A stretch of 64,000 nucleotides of DNA from Glandiceps talaboti (lineage: Eukaryota; Hemichordata; Enteropneusta; Spengelidae). Shown here one piece after another: positions 49,401 through 62,000 of the stretch. A model generated the notes under the pieces. It did no database searches. It was not told the origin of the DNA and saw nothing but the letters and a program-made list of their open reading frames with translations. Both the position numbers and the translations under genes were made by a program. The stretch spans positions 20,483,581 through 20,547,580 of the forward strand of contig NC_135568.1 of the NCBI RefSeq assembly GCF_964340395.1, given 5' to 3'. The stretch's first letter is position 1; each line of letters begins with the position of its first letter.

Positions 49401-50279
49401 AATTGCAACGTGGAAGTGTCTCAAACACGTTAAAAGTTTCATACACTTCGAACAGTAAACTTTACAACAGTGATTATTATATGGCGGAAAAAGACGCAAG
49501 CGCTGAATGCGTAAAATGAGTCTGAATTTCTTAGACGTTCTAATTAGTCAAGACACAAATAATTAGAGAAATTCAACCAACCATGTGTTTGCTAACATAA
49601 TTTCATAAAGTAAATGATGTATGCTACGTACGTCATATGAGGACATGATATCAACATTGACAACATGTCGTAGCGAGCTAGCTCTGTGTCGTTTGACTTG
49701 AACGAGATCATTGTCGAGAGTAAAATAGGTAACACAAGATCAGATTCATGTAGGTGAAATTGGATGTATCTTTGAATAAATGTTATGATTTACTCCAAAT
49801 TCGAATTTATCATAAGGACCGATAAGTTGTTGTAATTCTGAAAAAAACTGTCGGTCCGGACGGAAACTTTGTTGTCTCGGACCGAAGGACCGGCGTTAAT
49901 TTCGCACGCTGCTTCAAAACACTTCCGGGTTTGTTTCGCGTTCGAATGTTTACAAGAGCGCGAGTTTCAGTCTGTACCAAAAGTTCCGTCGTTGACGCAA
50001 TTCGAATTTGACACCTTGTACTTGTGACTAAGTTAGGTGCGGGTTAAAACACTAAAACTTAAAAAGTCACCAAAACAGACGAAAAACACCTCATGCAAAA
50101 CGGCAGCAAGACGTTACAATTATTGCAGCTACATTTGGGTTTGCTCGGACATGAAAGTATCACCATCGACCATGCAAGGCAAGGGTATATAGTCCCAACC
50201 ACAATACAATATTTCTCTAAAAATACAACATCGAAGACATATATTAAAAGTGATGATTGATAGACACTGGACTAGTGTT
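49401..50279. other. Intergenic with a CpG-richer patch
   Basis: At 49850-50000 the sequence is richer in CG, with inverted GGTCCGGAC/GGACCGAAGGACCGG and ACTTCCGGG (an ETS-type site). It might be a promoter, but no first exon could be supported. Confidence 0.35.
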
Positions 50280-50284
50280 ATTAG

Positions 50285-50538
50285 TAATATCCTATGCGAC
50301 ACAATGCGACACAACATGAAACACGCACGATATGACACGACGTGACACAACACAACACAACACAACACAACACAACACTACAGAACATGTTAACAGTAAC
50401 ACAACACAACATGACAAGACAAGGCATAACGCGACACATGACAATAACATGACAGAACGTAACACGACCCGACACAACATGACACGACATATAAGACGTG
50501 ACACGACACAACGCCACACGACACGACATAATACGATT
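50285..50538. repeat. (ACACA/ACGAC)-type pentamer-rich tract
   Basis: Degenerate repeats of ACACAAC, GACACGAC and ACATGAC. Cys/Val-rich minus-strand frames here are artefacts of the repeat. Confidence 0.85.
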
Positions 50539-50587
50539 TCCTTTTTACCTTAAAGGAAGGTGATAATATACTGATGAAGTCTGTGTG

Positions 50588-50630
50588 TCTGTGCGTGCGT
50601 GCGCGCGCGCGCGCGCGTGTGTGTGTGTGT
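50588..50630. repeat. (GC)n/(GT)n microsatellite
   Basis: Alternating GTGC, GC and GT dinucleotides, a potential Z-DNA former. Confidence 0.9.
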
Positions 50631-50635
50631 CACCA

Positions 50636-50770
50636 TTTCCGAAAAAAACGGCTGTATCAATTCAAACGAAATTTCATAGACATGTTCCATAGGGTAATGA
50701 CCAGAACTGATTAGGTTTTAGTAATAATCCGATGAATATTAATGACCAATTTGAGTAATTAATCGATCGA
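50636..50770 (+). repeat. Third copy of the 140-bp dispersed repeat
   Basis: Same order of motifs as the copies at 14.8 and 15.2 kb: AATTCAAACGAAATTTCATA, CCATAGGGTAATGACCAGAA, CTGATTAGGTTTTAGTAA, ATGAATATTAATGA. Confidence 0.75.
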
Positions 50771-50773
50771 ATG

Positions 50774-51190
50774 AGTATAAAGTTGGTGTCAGATTCAGAT
50801 TCAGCATCAGATTCAGGTAGCATTATCTTATGAATGTTATATTGAGCGTCAGATGGCGTCAAATCTGAATCTGACGCCAACTTTATACTCATGCGCTACA
50901 CTACTGAGAAAGACTCTGTTTCAGGGGTTCCATGCCAACCTTATTTTGTGTTTCCCTTGGATCTGCACTCTGCATTGGCTGCACAAACACGAGAAAAAAG
51001 AAGACCAAGGCAGTCAGATGGCCTCAGATCCGAATCTGAATCTGACGCCAACTTTATACTTTTGCTCTACACTACTGAGAAAGACTCTGTTTTCAGGGGT
51101 TTCGTGCCAACCTTGTATTGTGTTTCCCTTGGATCTGCTCTCTGCATTGGCTGCACAAACACAGGAAAAAAGAAGGCCGAGGCAGGGTAT
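50774..51190. repeat. Foldback followed by a tandem duplication
   Basis: AGTATAAAGTTGGTGTCAGA (about 50774) pairs with the complement near 50873-50893 (CTGACGCCAACTTTATACT). Then two copies of a block of about 160 bp follow (TACACTACTGAGAAAGACTC at about 50897 and 51069; TTCCCTTGGATCTGC; TGCATTGGCTGCACAAACAC). Open frames across it are not supported as genes. Confidence 0.7.
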
Positions 51191-51402
51191 TTAAGTGATT
51201 CAAACTCACCAGAAAACAAATATTTTTCTTGGCCTTAGAATAGGTTTACAATGAGCGCGGAGTTCACAAACAGGTGAAATATCTATCATCATTTCAATTT
51301 CGTCAAATATGGACTTATCATTTTCAAATTAAACACACTGATGCGCAGATGAATAAGAGAAATCGTGTCTTTTTAGATTTTTGATTAGAAGTTTAGGTAG
51401 TA

Positions 51403-52385
51403 CAGTAAAAAACATCGATTATCCGAACGTTTATGGGGACATGCATTTAGTTCGAATATGCGGTCAGTTCAGATATGCGATCTGCATCGAGATGGGACTG
51501 GGCAGGGTCAAAAGGTTGCACTCATACAGAATGAACGTACACATATGCTGCATATCACACTTACACATGTTACATGCACTCTCAGACAAATGAAACGTAC
51601 CGTACTACATAGAAACCTTTTTAATGAACTGTAGTTATTTAATAATAAAACTAAACAAAGAGTTGAATATAATAGGAAAACGACATTGTGAATTGAATAT
51701 GTGTAGAAGAAATCAAAAAACTTATTTACAAGAAAGACGACGACATGGTGGACAGCTGATAAGAACGCACTGTTGTCATGGTTGCATCTATAAATAGTGT
51801 TCACTGACATGTAAATGTAATCAAATTGTATCAATGTGTACAAACGATGTGTCCGCAATTTTGCCACTCAATGAGAAAAAAAGTAAAGTTAAAAAAAAAC
51901 GAAGTAAGGGGTTTCTCTTTCATTGCACAGCTGTCTGCTGCTTTTCTGTGTAAACTACGGAGCAAGCAACTGGGTAGGTTCACAATCAGGCTGCGACTCT
52001 AGCCATAACAAACACCGAGAAAACATAGCTGCCGCTTCGCCGTGCGATGATACCGGTTCACACGGGACATCGTTTTCTTTATCTTCAGTTTCACTATCAG
52101 TTTCAGTGTCAATCTTAGCATCGTGTAATATCTCTTCATCATCAAAAGTTTGATATCCGGGGTCTGCTTCATTTGTAGTAAGCCAGTCCGAAATTTCCTG
52201 TCTGTCAGTGTAGTGGGAGCGATCTGGTCAATCACACCAGCCATGTTTTCGTTTTTGACGTCATGTGATACTGTTTCACCAATCGGTTCTGTAACTGCTT
52301 CATCAGGGATGTTCAACTTGAGTTTGTGCCATGTATTATGGAGAGTGTATACTGTCAATGAATTCCAGTATTCCGAAGCTGAAAA
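51403..52385 (-). mobile_element. 3' part of a Tigger/Jerky-type DNA transposon
   Basis: The minus strand reads the C-terminal part of a pogo-superfamily transposase: YWNSLTVYTLHNTWHKLKLN, then, after one frame change near 52178, ISDWLTTNEADPGYQTFDDE, an acidic stretch and CLLWLESQPDCEPTQLL with a stop at 51957-51955. Downstream, at 51403, is a typical terminus (CAGTAAAAAACATCGATTAT on the plus strand, with TCCGAACG) beside a TA target dinucleotide (51401-51402). The 5' half with the catalytic core is missing, so it is dead. Confidence 0.75.
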
Positions 52386-52635
52386 AGTTTTACACTACAA
52401 AGTAGCAATGCCGCAACAGATATAGAGCTAAATTTCTTGCATCAATCCTTATGGAAGGCATTCAGTTTAAATCTGGTGTACTAATTGTGTGTTTCATATT
52501 GTATTCTTTTCCTTAAAAACCTTTTAAAAAATCACCCGCGACAGGTATTATTTTGTTTGTATTCGCCTGAAGCCAACAGCCTGAAAGGAATTAAATTTGT
52601 GTTTAATAAGTGTAATGGCAAGAAGTCACAAAATC
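52386..52635. other. Nothing recognised
   Basis: AT-rich spacer without features. Confidence 0.45.
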
Positions 52636-52640
52636 TATCC

Positions 52641-52729
<89 letters not shown>

Positions 52730-52760
52730 ATATCTATCTATCTATCTATCTATCTATCTA
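52636..52760. repeat. (ATCT)n microsatellite
   Basis: About 30 tetramers with one interruption near 52730, followed by CA-rich simple sequence at 52788-52870. Confidence 0.95.
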
Positions 52761-52870
52761 CCAGCCTACCTGCAGCATCTGTAGTTTGCTCACACACTCA
52801 CACGTACATCCCCCCCCCACACACACAGACAAACACACACTCACACGTACACACACAGACAGACACACAG

Positions 52871-53325
52871 GTTTAACATACAGATACAGATTATTTTGAC
52901 ATTAAATTAATCAATTATTGATGGTAGATGAAAGTATTCTATATGTAAATTGGCATCTTCATCAACCGTACCTGTACACACAATGAAAGGTGAACAAGTT
53001 CATCATTTAATTAAACAAATGACTTGCTGTTTCAGGATATAATCTCCTAGTTATCCGTATTACGACATATAATTTGGCGATTTAATGAATATACAATGAT
53101 ATTTAGATAGTGTTATCCAATGAGAGAAATGGTCTCATAGCATGGCTTCGAGTGATAATGAGATGAATTAAACCCGTGGTCAACTTCTAACAGTCGGCAG
53201 ACAATGCCAAACATTTATATCTATATGTCAAATATTAACACTGTTTACCTCACACATATTCGTTGTCAATTGCTTGGTACGATTATTTCTGGCTGTGTCG
53301 GCCATATGGACATAATTGGATAGAC
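52871..53325. other. Intergenic, nothing recognised
   Basis: AT-rich DNA upstream of a candidate first exon. No clear promoter motif. Confidence 0.4.
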
Positions 53326-53428
53326 ATGACAGTCAGAGTACAGATAGCTATGTCATCAACACTTCACATATCGGTCTGTATACTCTTCATGTGTATGTTT
53401 ATCTTAACTAATTGTTTGGTGACGGCAA
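53326..53428 (+). CDS. Candidate signal-peptide first exon of an unknown gene
   Basis: From ATG at 53326 the frame reads MTVRVQIAMSSTLH, then a strongly hydrophobic ISVCILFMCMFILTNCLV, then TA, and meets GTAAGT (53429), a consensus splice donor, in phase 1. This is the layout of a secreted or membrane protein's first exon. No following exon is visible before the satellites begin at 54.1 kb; it would have to lie beyond the window. It could be a chance match. Confidence 0.3.
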
Positions 53429-53970
53429 GTAAGTATAACTGCATTTATCCAATCGTTGTTGTTTATAGAAAATAATGAATTTCTTTAATTTAAAAAAATG
53501 CCTTTGTTGGATTTGAGCTATATCCTTATTCTTTTTAAATATATCCACTCCAGACATTTAGTATTGTTATTAATCTATGGCATATTCGTAGTTTAGAAGA
53601 TGTTATAGAGGGTGACGTCATTTGCTATATCGTAAATGGCGAGAAAACCACACATACGTAGGTGTTCCCGATAACCCGACCAACTCCTGTTTAAGCCCAC
53701 GTCCGTACATTTGTTGCATGCAAAAAGGTAAAATGGTAACAATTTACTTCTATTTCCATGTACATCTTCATGCCTTTGCCTCATCTGTGTTAACTTTTTC
53801 CTTAAAAAAATCGTTTCCAGAGAGAAACCAGGTCTTTTTTAGACTATAATTGTCTGCATTGAATGTGTTCGTCTACTTGGCCTAGAATTGTCTTTATTTA
53901 CTTCACCTCACCAAACTCTCACCAAAGTATTGTGACTGACGAGTATCTTACCTCGAGGTCGAAGTAATTT
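53429..53970. other. Nothing recognised
   Basis: No supported gene or repeat. Confidence 0.4.
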
Positions 53971-54093
53971 TTACAAAATGAAATAAAATAAAATAAAATT
54001 TCGCCCTACCTACCCTATTTTCTGAAGTCATGTTATTGGAAACAAGCATTTTATTAAATTTTGCCTGATGAATTTATGTTTTTGAAAAAAATG
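53971..54093 (-). repeat. Copy of the dispersed MITE end
   Basis: Reverse complement shares GCTTGTTTCCAATAACATGA and GAAAATAGGGTAGGTAGG with 29131-29225; also related to the ends of the element at 31105. Confidence 0.65.
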
Positions 54094-55705
54094 TAACAGT
54101 GGTGAGATATATTGATTATGTGATGTATCTATGTACGCCATGGTTAACAAACAGTGCTGAGATACATTGATTTGTGATGTATCTATGTACGCCATGGTTA
54201 ACAAACAGTGGTGAGATACATTGATTATGTGATGTATCTATGTACGCCATGGTTAACAAACAGTGGTGAGATATATTGATTATGTGATGTATCTATGTAC
54301 GCCATGGTTAACAAACAGTGGTGAGATACATTGATTATGTGATGTATCTATGTACGCCATGGTTAACAAACAGTGGTGAGATACATTGATTATGTGATGT
54401 ATCTATGTACGCCATCAAACAGTGGTGAGATACATTGATTATGTGATGTATCTATGTACGCCATGGTTAACAAACAGTGGTGAGATATATTGATTATGTG
54501 ATGTATCTATGTACGCCATGGTTAACAAACAGTGGTGAGATATATTGATTATGTGATGTATCTATGTACGCCATGGTTAACAAACAGTGCTGAGATACAT
54601 TGATTATGTGATGTATCTATGTATGCCATGGTTAACAAACAGTGGTGAGATATATTGATTATGTGATGTATCTATGTACGCCATGGTTAACAAACAGTGG
54701 TGAGATATATTGATTATGTGATGTATCTATGTACGCCATGGTTAACAAACAGTGGTGAGATACATTGATTACTAGTATGTGATGTATCTATGTACGCCAT
54801 GGTTAACAAACAGTGGTGAGATATATTGATTATGTGATGTATCTATGTACGCCATGGTTAACAAACAGTGCTGAGATACATTGATTATGTGATGTATCTA
54901 TGTACGCCATGGTTAACAAACAGTGGTGAGATACATTGATTATGTGATGTATCTATGTACGCCATGGTTAACAAACAGTGCTGAGATACATTGATTATGT
55001 GATGTATCTATGTACGCCATGGTTAACAAACAGTGGTGAGATATATTGATTATGTGATGTATCTATGTACGCCATGGTTAACAAACAGTGGTGAGATATA
55101 TTGATTATGTGATGTATCTATGTACGCCATGGTTAACAAACAGTGGTGAGATACATTGGTTATGTGATGTATCTATGTATGCCATGGTTAACAAACAGTG
55201 GTGAGATACATTGATTATGTGATGTATCTATGTACGCCATGGTTAACAAACAGTGCTGAGATACATTGATTATGTGATGTATCTATGTACGCCATGGTTA
55301 ACAAACAGTGGTGAGATACATTGATTATGTGATGTATCTATGTACGCCATGGTTAACAAACAGTGGTGAGATATATTGATTATGTGATGTATCTATGTAC
55401 GCCATGGTTAACAAACAGTGGTAAGATATATTGATTATGTGATGTATCTATGTATGCCATGGTTAACAAACAGTGGTGAGATACATTGATTATGTGATGT
55501 ATCTATGTATGCCATGGTTAACAAACAGTGGTGAGATACATTGATTATGTGATGTATCTATGTACGCCATGGTTAACAAACAGTGGTGAGATATATTGAT
55601 TATGTGATGTATCTATGTACGCCATGGTTAACAAACAGTGGTGAGATACATTGATTATGTGATGTATCTATGTACGCCATGGTTAGCAAACAGTGGTGAG
55701 ATACA
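54094..55705. repeat. 55-bp minisatellite, about 29 copies
   Basis: Unit: ACAGTGGTGAGATACATTGA, TTATGTGATGTATCTATGTA, CGCCATGGTTAACAA. GATACAT and ATGTATC within each unit form an inverted pair around the middle. Units are highly homogeneous. Confidence 0.95.
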
Positions 55706-56074
55706 TACACAGCTATTCAACATCTAGATTATTGTTATGGGTATGGGTCACTAGTTACATATCTTACCAACATACTAGTAATTGGATACCATATTCAGTA
55801 CAAGGAACATTGTAAATCATAAGTAATTCATTGCTTATTAATAATTAATTCCACAACATAAAGAATTGGAAGTTGTGGAACAGTAGCATACACTCCAGGC
55901 AATACAATCCAATTGAAGTACTAATATAAACAACACCTAAAATATACATTTTATGCATTAAATTATCAACACGTTCACGTGTAGAAATATACCTTTTAAT
56001 TATTATGTGCTTGTCCTGTTACATCCCCTTTCTTTTTTCGTAATCACCTGCATTTTTTGTTTAACTTTAATGAC
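55706..56074. other. Spacer between two satellites
   Basis: AT-rich, no feature recognised. Confidence 0.5.
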
Positions 56075-59000
56075 AAGTTATAAACTCATTATGCTTTGTT
56101 TCAATGAAATACTGACTGTCACTAGTAGTAAACTCATTATGTTTTGTTTCAATGAAATACTGACTGTCACTAGTAGTCATAAACTCATTATGCTTTGTTT
56201 CAATGAAATACTGAATGTCACTAGTAGTTATAAACTCATTATGTTTTGTTTCAATGAAATACTGACTGTCACTAGTAGTTATAAACTCATTATGTTTTGT
56301 TTCAATGAAATACTGACTGTCACTAGTAGTTATAAACTCATTATGTTTTGTTTCATTGAACTACTGACTTTCACTAGTAGTTATAAACTCATTATGTTTT
56401 GTTTCATTGAAATACTGAATGTCACTAGTAGTTATAAACTCATTATGCTTTGTTTCAATGAAATACTGACTGTCACTAGTAGTAAACTCATTATGTTTTG
56501 TTTCAATAAAATACTGAATGTCACTAGTAGTCATAAACTCATTATGTTTTGTTTCATTGAAATACTGACTTTCACTAGTAGTTATAAACTCATTATGTTT
56601 TGTTTCAATGAAATACTGACTGTCACTAGTAGTTATAAACTCATTATGTTTTGTTTCAATAAAATACTGAATGTCACTAGTAGTCATAAACTCATTATGT
56701 TTTGTTTCATTGAAATACTGAATGTCACTAGTAGTTATAAACTCATTATGTTTTGTTTCAATGAAATACTGACTGTCACTAGTAGTTATAAACTCATTAT
56801 GTTTTGTTTCAATAAAATACTGAATGTCACTAGTAGTCATAAACTCATTATGTTTTGTTTCATTGAAATACTGACTTTCACTAGTAGTTATAAACTCATT
56901 ATGTTTTGTTTCAATGAAATACTGACTGTCACTAGTAGTTATAAACTCATTATGCTTTGTTTCAATGAAATACTGACTGTCACTAGTAGTTATAAACTCA
57001 TTATGTTTTGTTTCATTGAAATACTGAATGTCACTAGTAGTCATAAACTCATTATGCTTTGTTTCAATGAAATACTGAATGTCACTAGTAGTCATAAACT
57101 CATTATGCTTTGTTTCAATGAAATACTGAATGTCACTAGTAGTTATAAACTCATTATGTTTTGTTTCATTGAAATACTGAATTTCACTAGTAGTTATAAA
57201 CTCATTATGTTTTGTTTCATTAAAAATACTGACTTTCACTACTAGTCATAAACTCATTATGTTTTGTTTCATTGAAATACTGAATGTCACTAGTAGTTAT
57301 AAACTCATTATGTTTTGTTTCATTGAAATACTGAATTTCACTACTAGTCATAAACTCATTATGTTTTGTTTCAATGAAATACTGTATGTCACTAGTAGTT
57401 AAAAACTCATATTTTGTTTCAATGAAATACTGAATGTCACTAGTAGTCATAAACTCATTATGTTTTGTTTCAATGAAATACTGAATGTCACTAGTAGTTA
57501 TAAACTCATTATGTTTTGTTTCAATGAAATACTGAATGTCACTAGTAGTTATAAACTCATTGTGTTTTGTTTCAATGAAATACTGACTTTCACTAGTAGT
57601 TATAAACTCATTATGTTTTGTTTCATTGAAATACTGAATGTCACTAGTAGTCATAAACTCATTATGTTTTGTTTCAATGAAATACTGAATGTCACTAGTA
57701 GTTATAAACTCATTATGTTTTGTTTCATTGAAATACTGACTTTCACTAGTAGTTATAAACTCATTATGTTTTGTTTCATTGAAATACTGAATGTCACTAG
57801 TAGTTATAAACTCATTATGTTTTGTTTCAATAAAATACTGACTTTCACTAGTAGTTATAAACTCATGTTTTGTTTCATTGAAATACTGAATGTCACTAGT
57901 AGTTATAAACTCATGTTTTGTTTCAATGAAATACTGAATGTCACTAGTAGTTATAAACTCATTATGTTTTGTTTCAATGAAATACTGAATGTCGCTAGTA
58001 GTCATAAACTCATTATGTTTTGTTTCAATGAAATACTGACTTTCACTAGTAGTTATAAACTCATGTTTTGTTTCATTGAAATACTGAATGTCACTAGTAG
58101 TTATAAACTCATGTTTTGTTTCAATGAAATACTGAATGTCACTAGTAGTTATAAACTCATTATGTTTTGTTTCATTGAAATACTGACTTTCACTAGTAGT
58201 TATAAACTCATTATGTTTTGTTTCAATGAAATACTGAATGTCGCTAGTAGTTATAAACTCATTATGTTTTGTTTCAATGAAATACTGAATGTCACTAGTA
58301 GTTATAAACTCATTATGCTTTGTTTCAATGAAATACTGACTGTCACTAGTAGTAAACTCATTATGTTTTGTTTCAATAAAATACTGAATGTCACTAGTAG
58401 TCATAAACTCATTATGTTTTGTTTCAATGAAATACTGACTGTCACTAGTAGTCATAAACTCATTATGCTTTGTTTCAATGAAATACTGAATGTCACTAGT
58501 AGTTATAAACTCATTATGTTTTGTTTCAATGAAATACTGACTGTCACTAGTAGTTATAAACTCATTATGTTTTGTTTCAATGAAATACTGACTGTCACTA
58601 GTAGTTATAAACTCATTATGTTTTGTTTCATTGAAATACTGACTTTCACTAGTAGTTATAAACTCATTATGCTTTGTTTCAATGAAATACTGACTGTCAC
58701 TAGTAGTAAACTCATTATGTTTTGTTTCAATAAAATACTGAATGTCACTAGTAGTCATAAACTCATTATGTTTTGTTTCATTGAAATACTGAATGTCACT
58801 AGTAGTTATAAACTCATTATGCTTTGTTTCAATGAAATACTGACTGTCACTAGTAGTCATAAACTCATTATGCTTTGTTTCAATGAAATACTGACTGTCA
58901 CTAGTAGTTATAAACTCATTATGCTTTGTTTCAATGAAATACTGAATGTCACTAGTAGTTATAAACTCATTATGCTTTGTTTCAATGAAATACTGACTGT

Positions 59001-62000
59001 CACTAGTAGTAAACTCATTATGTTTTGTTTCAATAAAATACTGAATGTCACTAGTAGTCATAAACTCATTATGTTTTGTTTCATTGAAATACTGACTTTC
59101 GCTAGTAGTTATAAACTCATTATGTTTTGTTTCAATGAAATACTGACTGTCACTAGTAGTTATAAACTCATTATGTTTTGTTTCAATAAAATACTGAATG
59201 TCACTAGTAGTCATAAACTCATTATGTTTTGTTTCATTGAAATACTGAATGTCACTAGTAGTTATAAACTCATTATGTTTTGTTTCAATGAAACACTGAC
59301 TGTCACTAGTAGTTATAAACTCATTATGTTTTGTTTCAATAAAATACTGAATGTCACTAGTAGTCATAAACTCATTATGTTTTGTTTCATACTGACTTTC
59401 ACTAGTAGTTATAAACTCATTATGTTTTGTTTCAATGAAATACTGACTGTCACTAGTAGTTATAAACTCATTATGTTTTGTTTCATTGAAATACTGAATT
59501 TCACTAGTAGTTATAAACTCATTATGTTTTGTTTCATTGAAATACTGAATTTCACTAGTAGTTATAAACTCATTATGTTTTGTTTCATTAAAAATACTGA
59601 CTTTCACTACTAGTCATAAACTCATTATGTTTTGTTTCATTGAAATACTGAATGTCACTAGTAGTCATAAACTCATTATGCTTTGTTTCAATGAAATACT
59701 GAATGTCACTAGTAGTTATAAACTCATTATGCTTTGTTTCAATGAAATACTGAATGTCACTAGTAGTTATAAACTCATTATGTTTTGTTTCATTGAAATA
59801 CTGAATTTCACTAGTAGTTATAAACTCATTATGTTTTGTTTCATTAAAAATACTGACTTTCACTACTAGTCATAAACTCATTATGTTTTGTTTCATTGAA
59901 ATACTGAATGTCACTAGTAGTTATAAACTCATTATGTTTTGTTTCATTGAAATACTGAATTTCACTACTAGTCATAAACTCATTATGTTTTGTTTCAATG
60001 AAATACTGTATGTCACTAGTAGTTAAAAACTCATATTTTGTTTCAATGAAATACTGACTGTCACTAGTAGTCATGAACTCATTATGTTTTGTTTCAATGA
60101 AATACTGAATGTCACTAGTAGTTATAAACTCATTATGTTTTGTTTCAATGAAATACTGACTTTCACTAGTAGTTATAAACTCATTATGTTTTGTTTCATT
60201 GAAATACTGAATGTCACTAGTAGTCATAAACTCATTATGTTTTGTTTCAATGAAATACTGAATGTCACTAGTAGTTATAAACTCATTATGTTTTGTTTCA
60301 TTGAAATACTGAATTTCACTACTAGTCATAAACTCATTATGTTTTGTTTCAATGAAATACTGTATGTCACTAGTAGTTAAAAACTCATATTTTGTTTCAA
60401 TGAAATACTGAATGTCACTAGTAGTCATAAACTCATTATGTTTTGTTTCAATGAAATACTGAATGTCACTAGTAGTTATAAACTCATTATGTTTTGTTTC
60501 AATGAAATACTGAATGTCACTAGTAGTTATAAACTCATTGTGTTTTGTTTCAATGAAATACTGACTTTCACTAGTAGTTATAAACTCATTATGTTTTGTT
60601 TCATTGAAATACTGAATGTCACTAGTAGTCATAAACTCATTATGTTTTGTTTCAATGAAATACTGAATGTCACTAGTAGTTATAAACTCATTATGTTTTG
60701 TTTCATTGAAATACTGACTTTCACTAGTAGTTATAAACTCATTATGTTTTGTTTCATTGAAATACTGAATGTCACTAGTAGTTATAAACTCATTATGTTT
60801 TGTTTCAATAAAATACTGACTTTCACTAGTAGTTATAAACTCATGTTTTGTTTCATTGAAATACTGAATGTCACTAGTAGTTATAAACTCATGTTTTGTT
60901 TCAATGAAATACTGAATGTCACTAGTAGTTATAAACTCATTATGTTTTGTTTCAATGAAATACTGAATGTCGCTAGTAGTCATAAACTCATTATGTTTTG
61001 TTTCAATGAAATACTGACTTTCACTAGTAGTTATAAACTCATGTTTTGTTTCATTGAAATACTGAATGTCACTAGTAGTTATAAACTCATGTTTTGTTTC
61101 AATGAAATACTGAATGTCACTAGTAGTTATAAACTCATTATGTTTTGTTTCATTGAAATACTGACTTTCACTAGTAGTTATAAACTCATTATGTTTTGTT
61201 TCAATGAAATACTGAATGTCGCTAGTAGTTATAAACTCATTATGTTTTGTTTCAATGAAATACTGAATGTCACTAGTAGTTATAAACTCATTATGCTTTG
61301 TTTCAATGAAATACTGACTGTCACTAGTAGTAAACTCATTATGTTTTGTTTCAATAAAATACTGAATGTCACTAGTAGTCATAAACTCATTATGTTTTGT
61401 TTCAATGAAATACTGACTGTCACTAGTAGTCATAAACTCATTATGCTTTGTTTCAATGAAATACTGAATGTCACTAGTAGTTATAAACTCATTATGTTTT
61501 GTTTCAATGAAATACTGACTGTCACTAGTAGTTATAAACTCATTATGTTTTGTTTCAATGAAATACTGACTGTCACTAGTAGTTATAAACTCATTATGTT
61601 TTGTTTCATTGAAATACTGACTTTCACTAGTAGTTATAAACTCATTATGCTTTGTTTCAATGAAATACTGACTGTCACTAGTAGTAAACTCATTATGTTT
61701 TGTTTCAATAAAATACTGAATGTCACTAGTAGTCATAAACTCATTATGTTTTGTTTCATTGAAATACTGAATGTCACTAGTAGTTATAAACTCATTATGC
61801 TTTGTTTCAATGAAATACTGACTGTCACTAGTAGTCATAAACTCATTATGCTTTGTTTCAATGAAATACTGACTGTCACTAGTAGTTATAAACTCATTAT
61901 GCTTTGTTTCAATGAAATACTGAATGTCACTAGTAGTTATAAACTCATTATGCTTTGTTTCAATGAAATACTGACTGTCACTAGTAGTAAACTCATTATG

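Noticed and set aside
49850-50130. CpG-richer patch as a promoter with first exon
   Set aside because: No open frame with a credible start and donor could be supported; kept only as a low-confidence note.
50281-50529. Cys/Val-rich minus-strand frames of about 80 residues
   Set aside because: Products of a degenerate ACACAAC/GACAC simple repeat.
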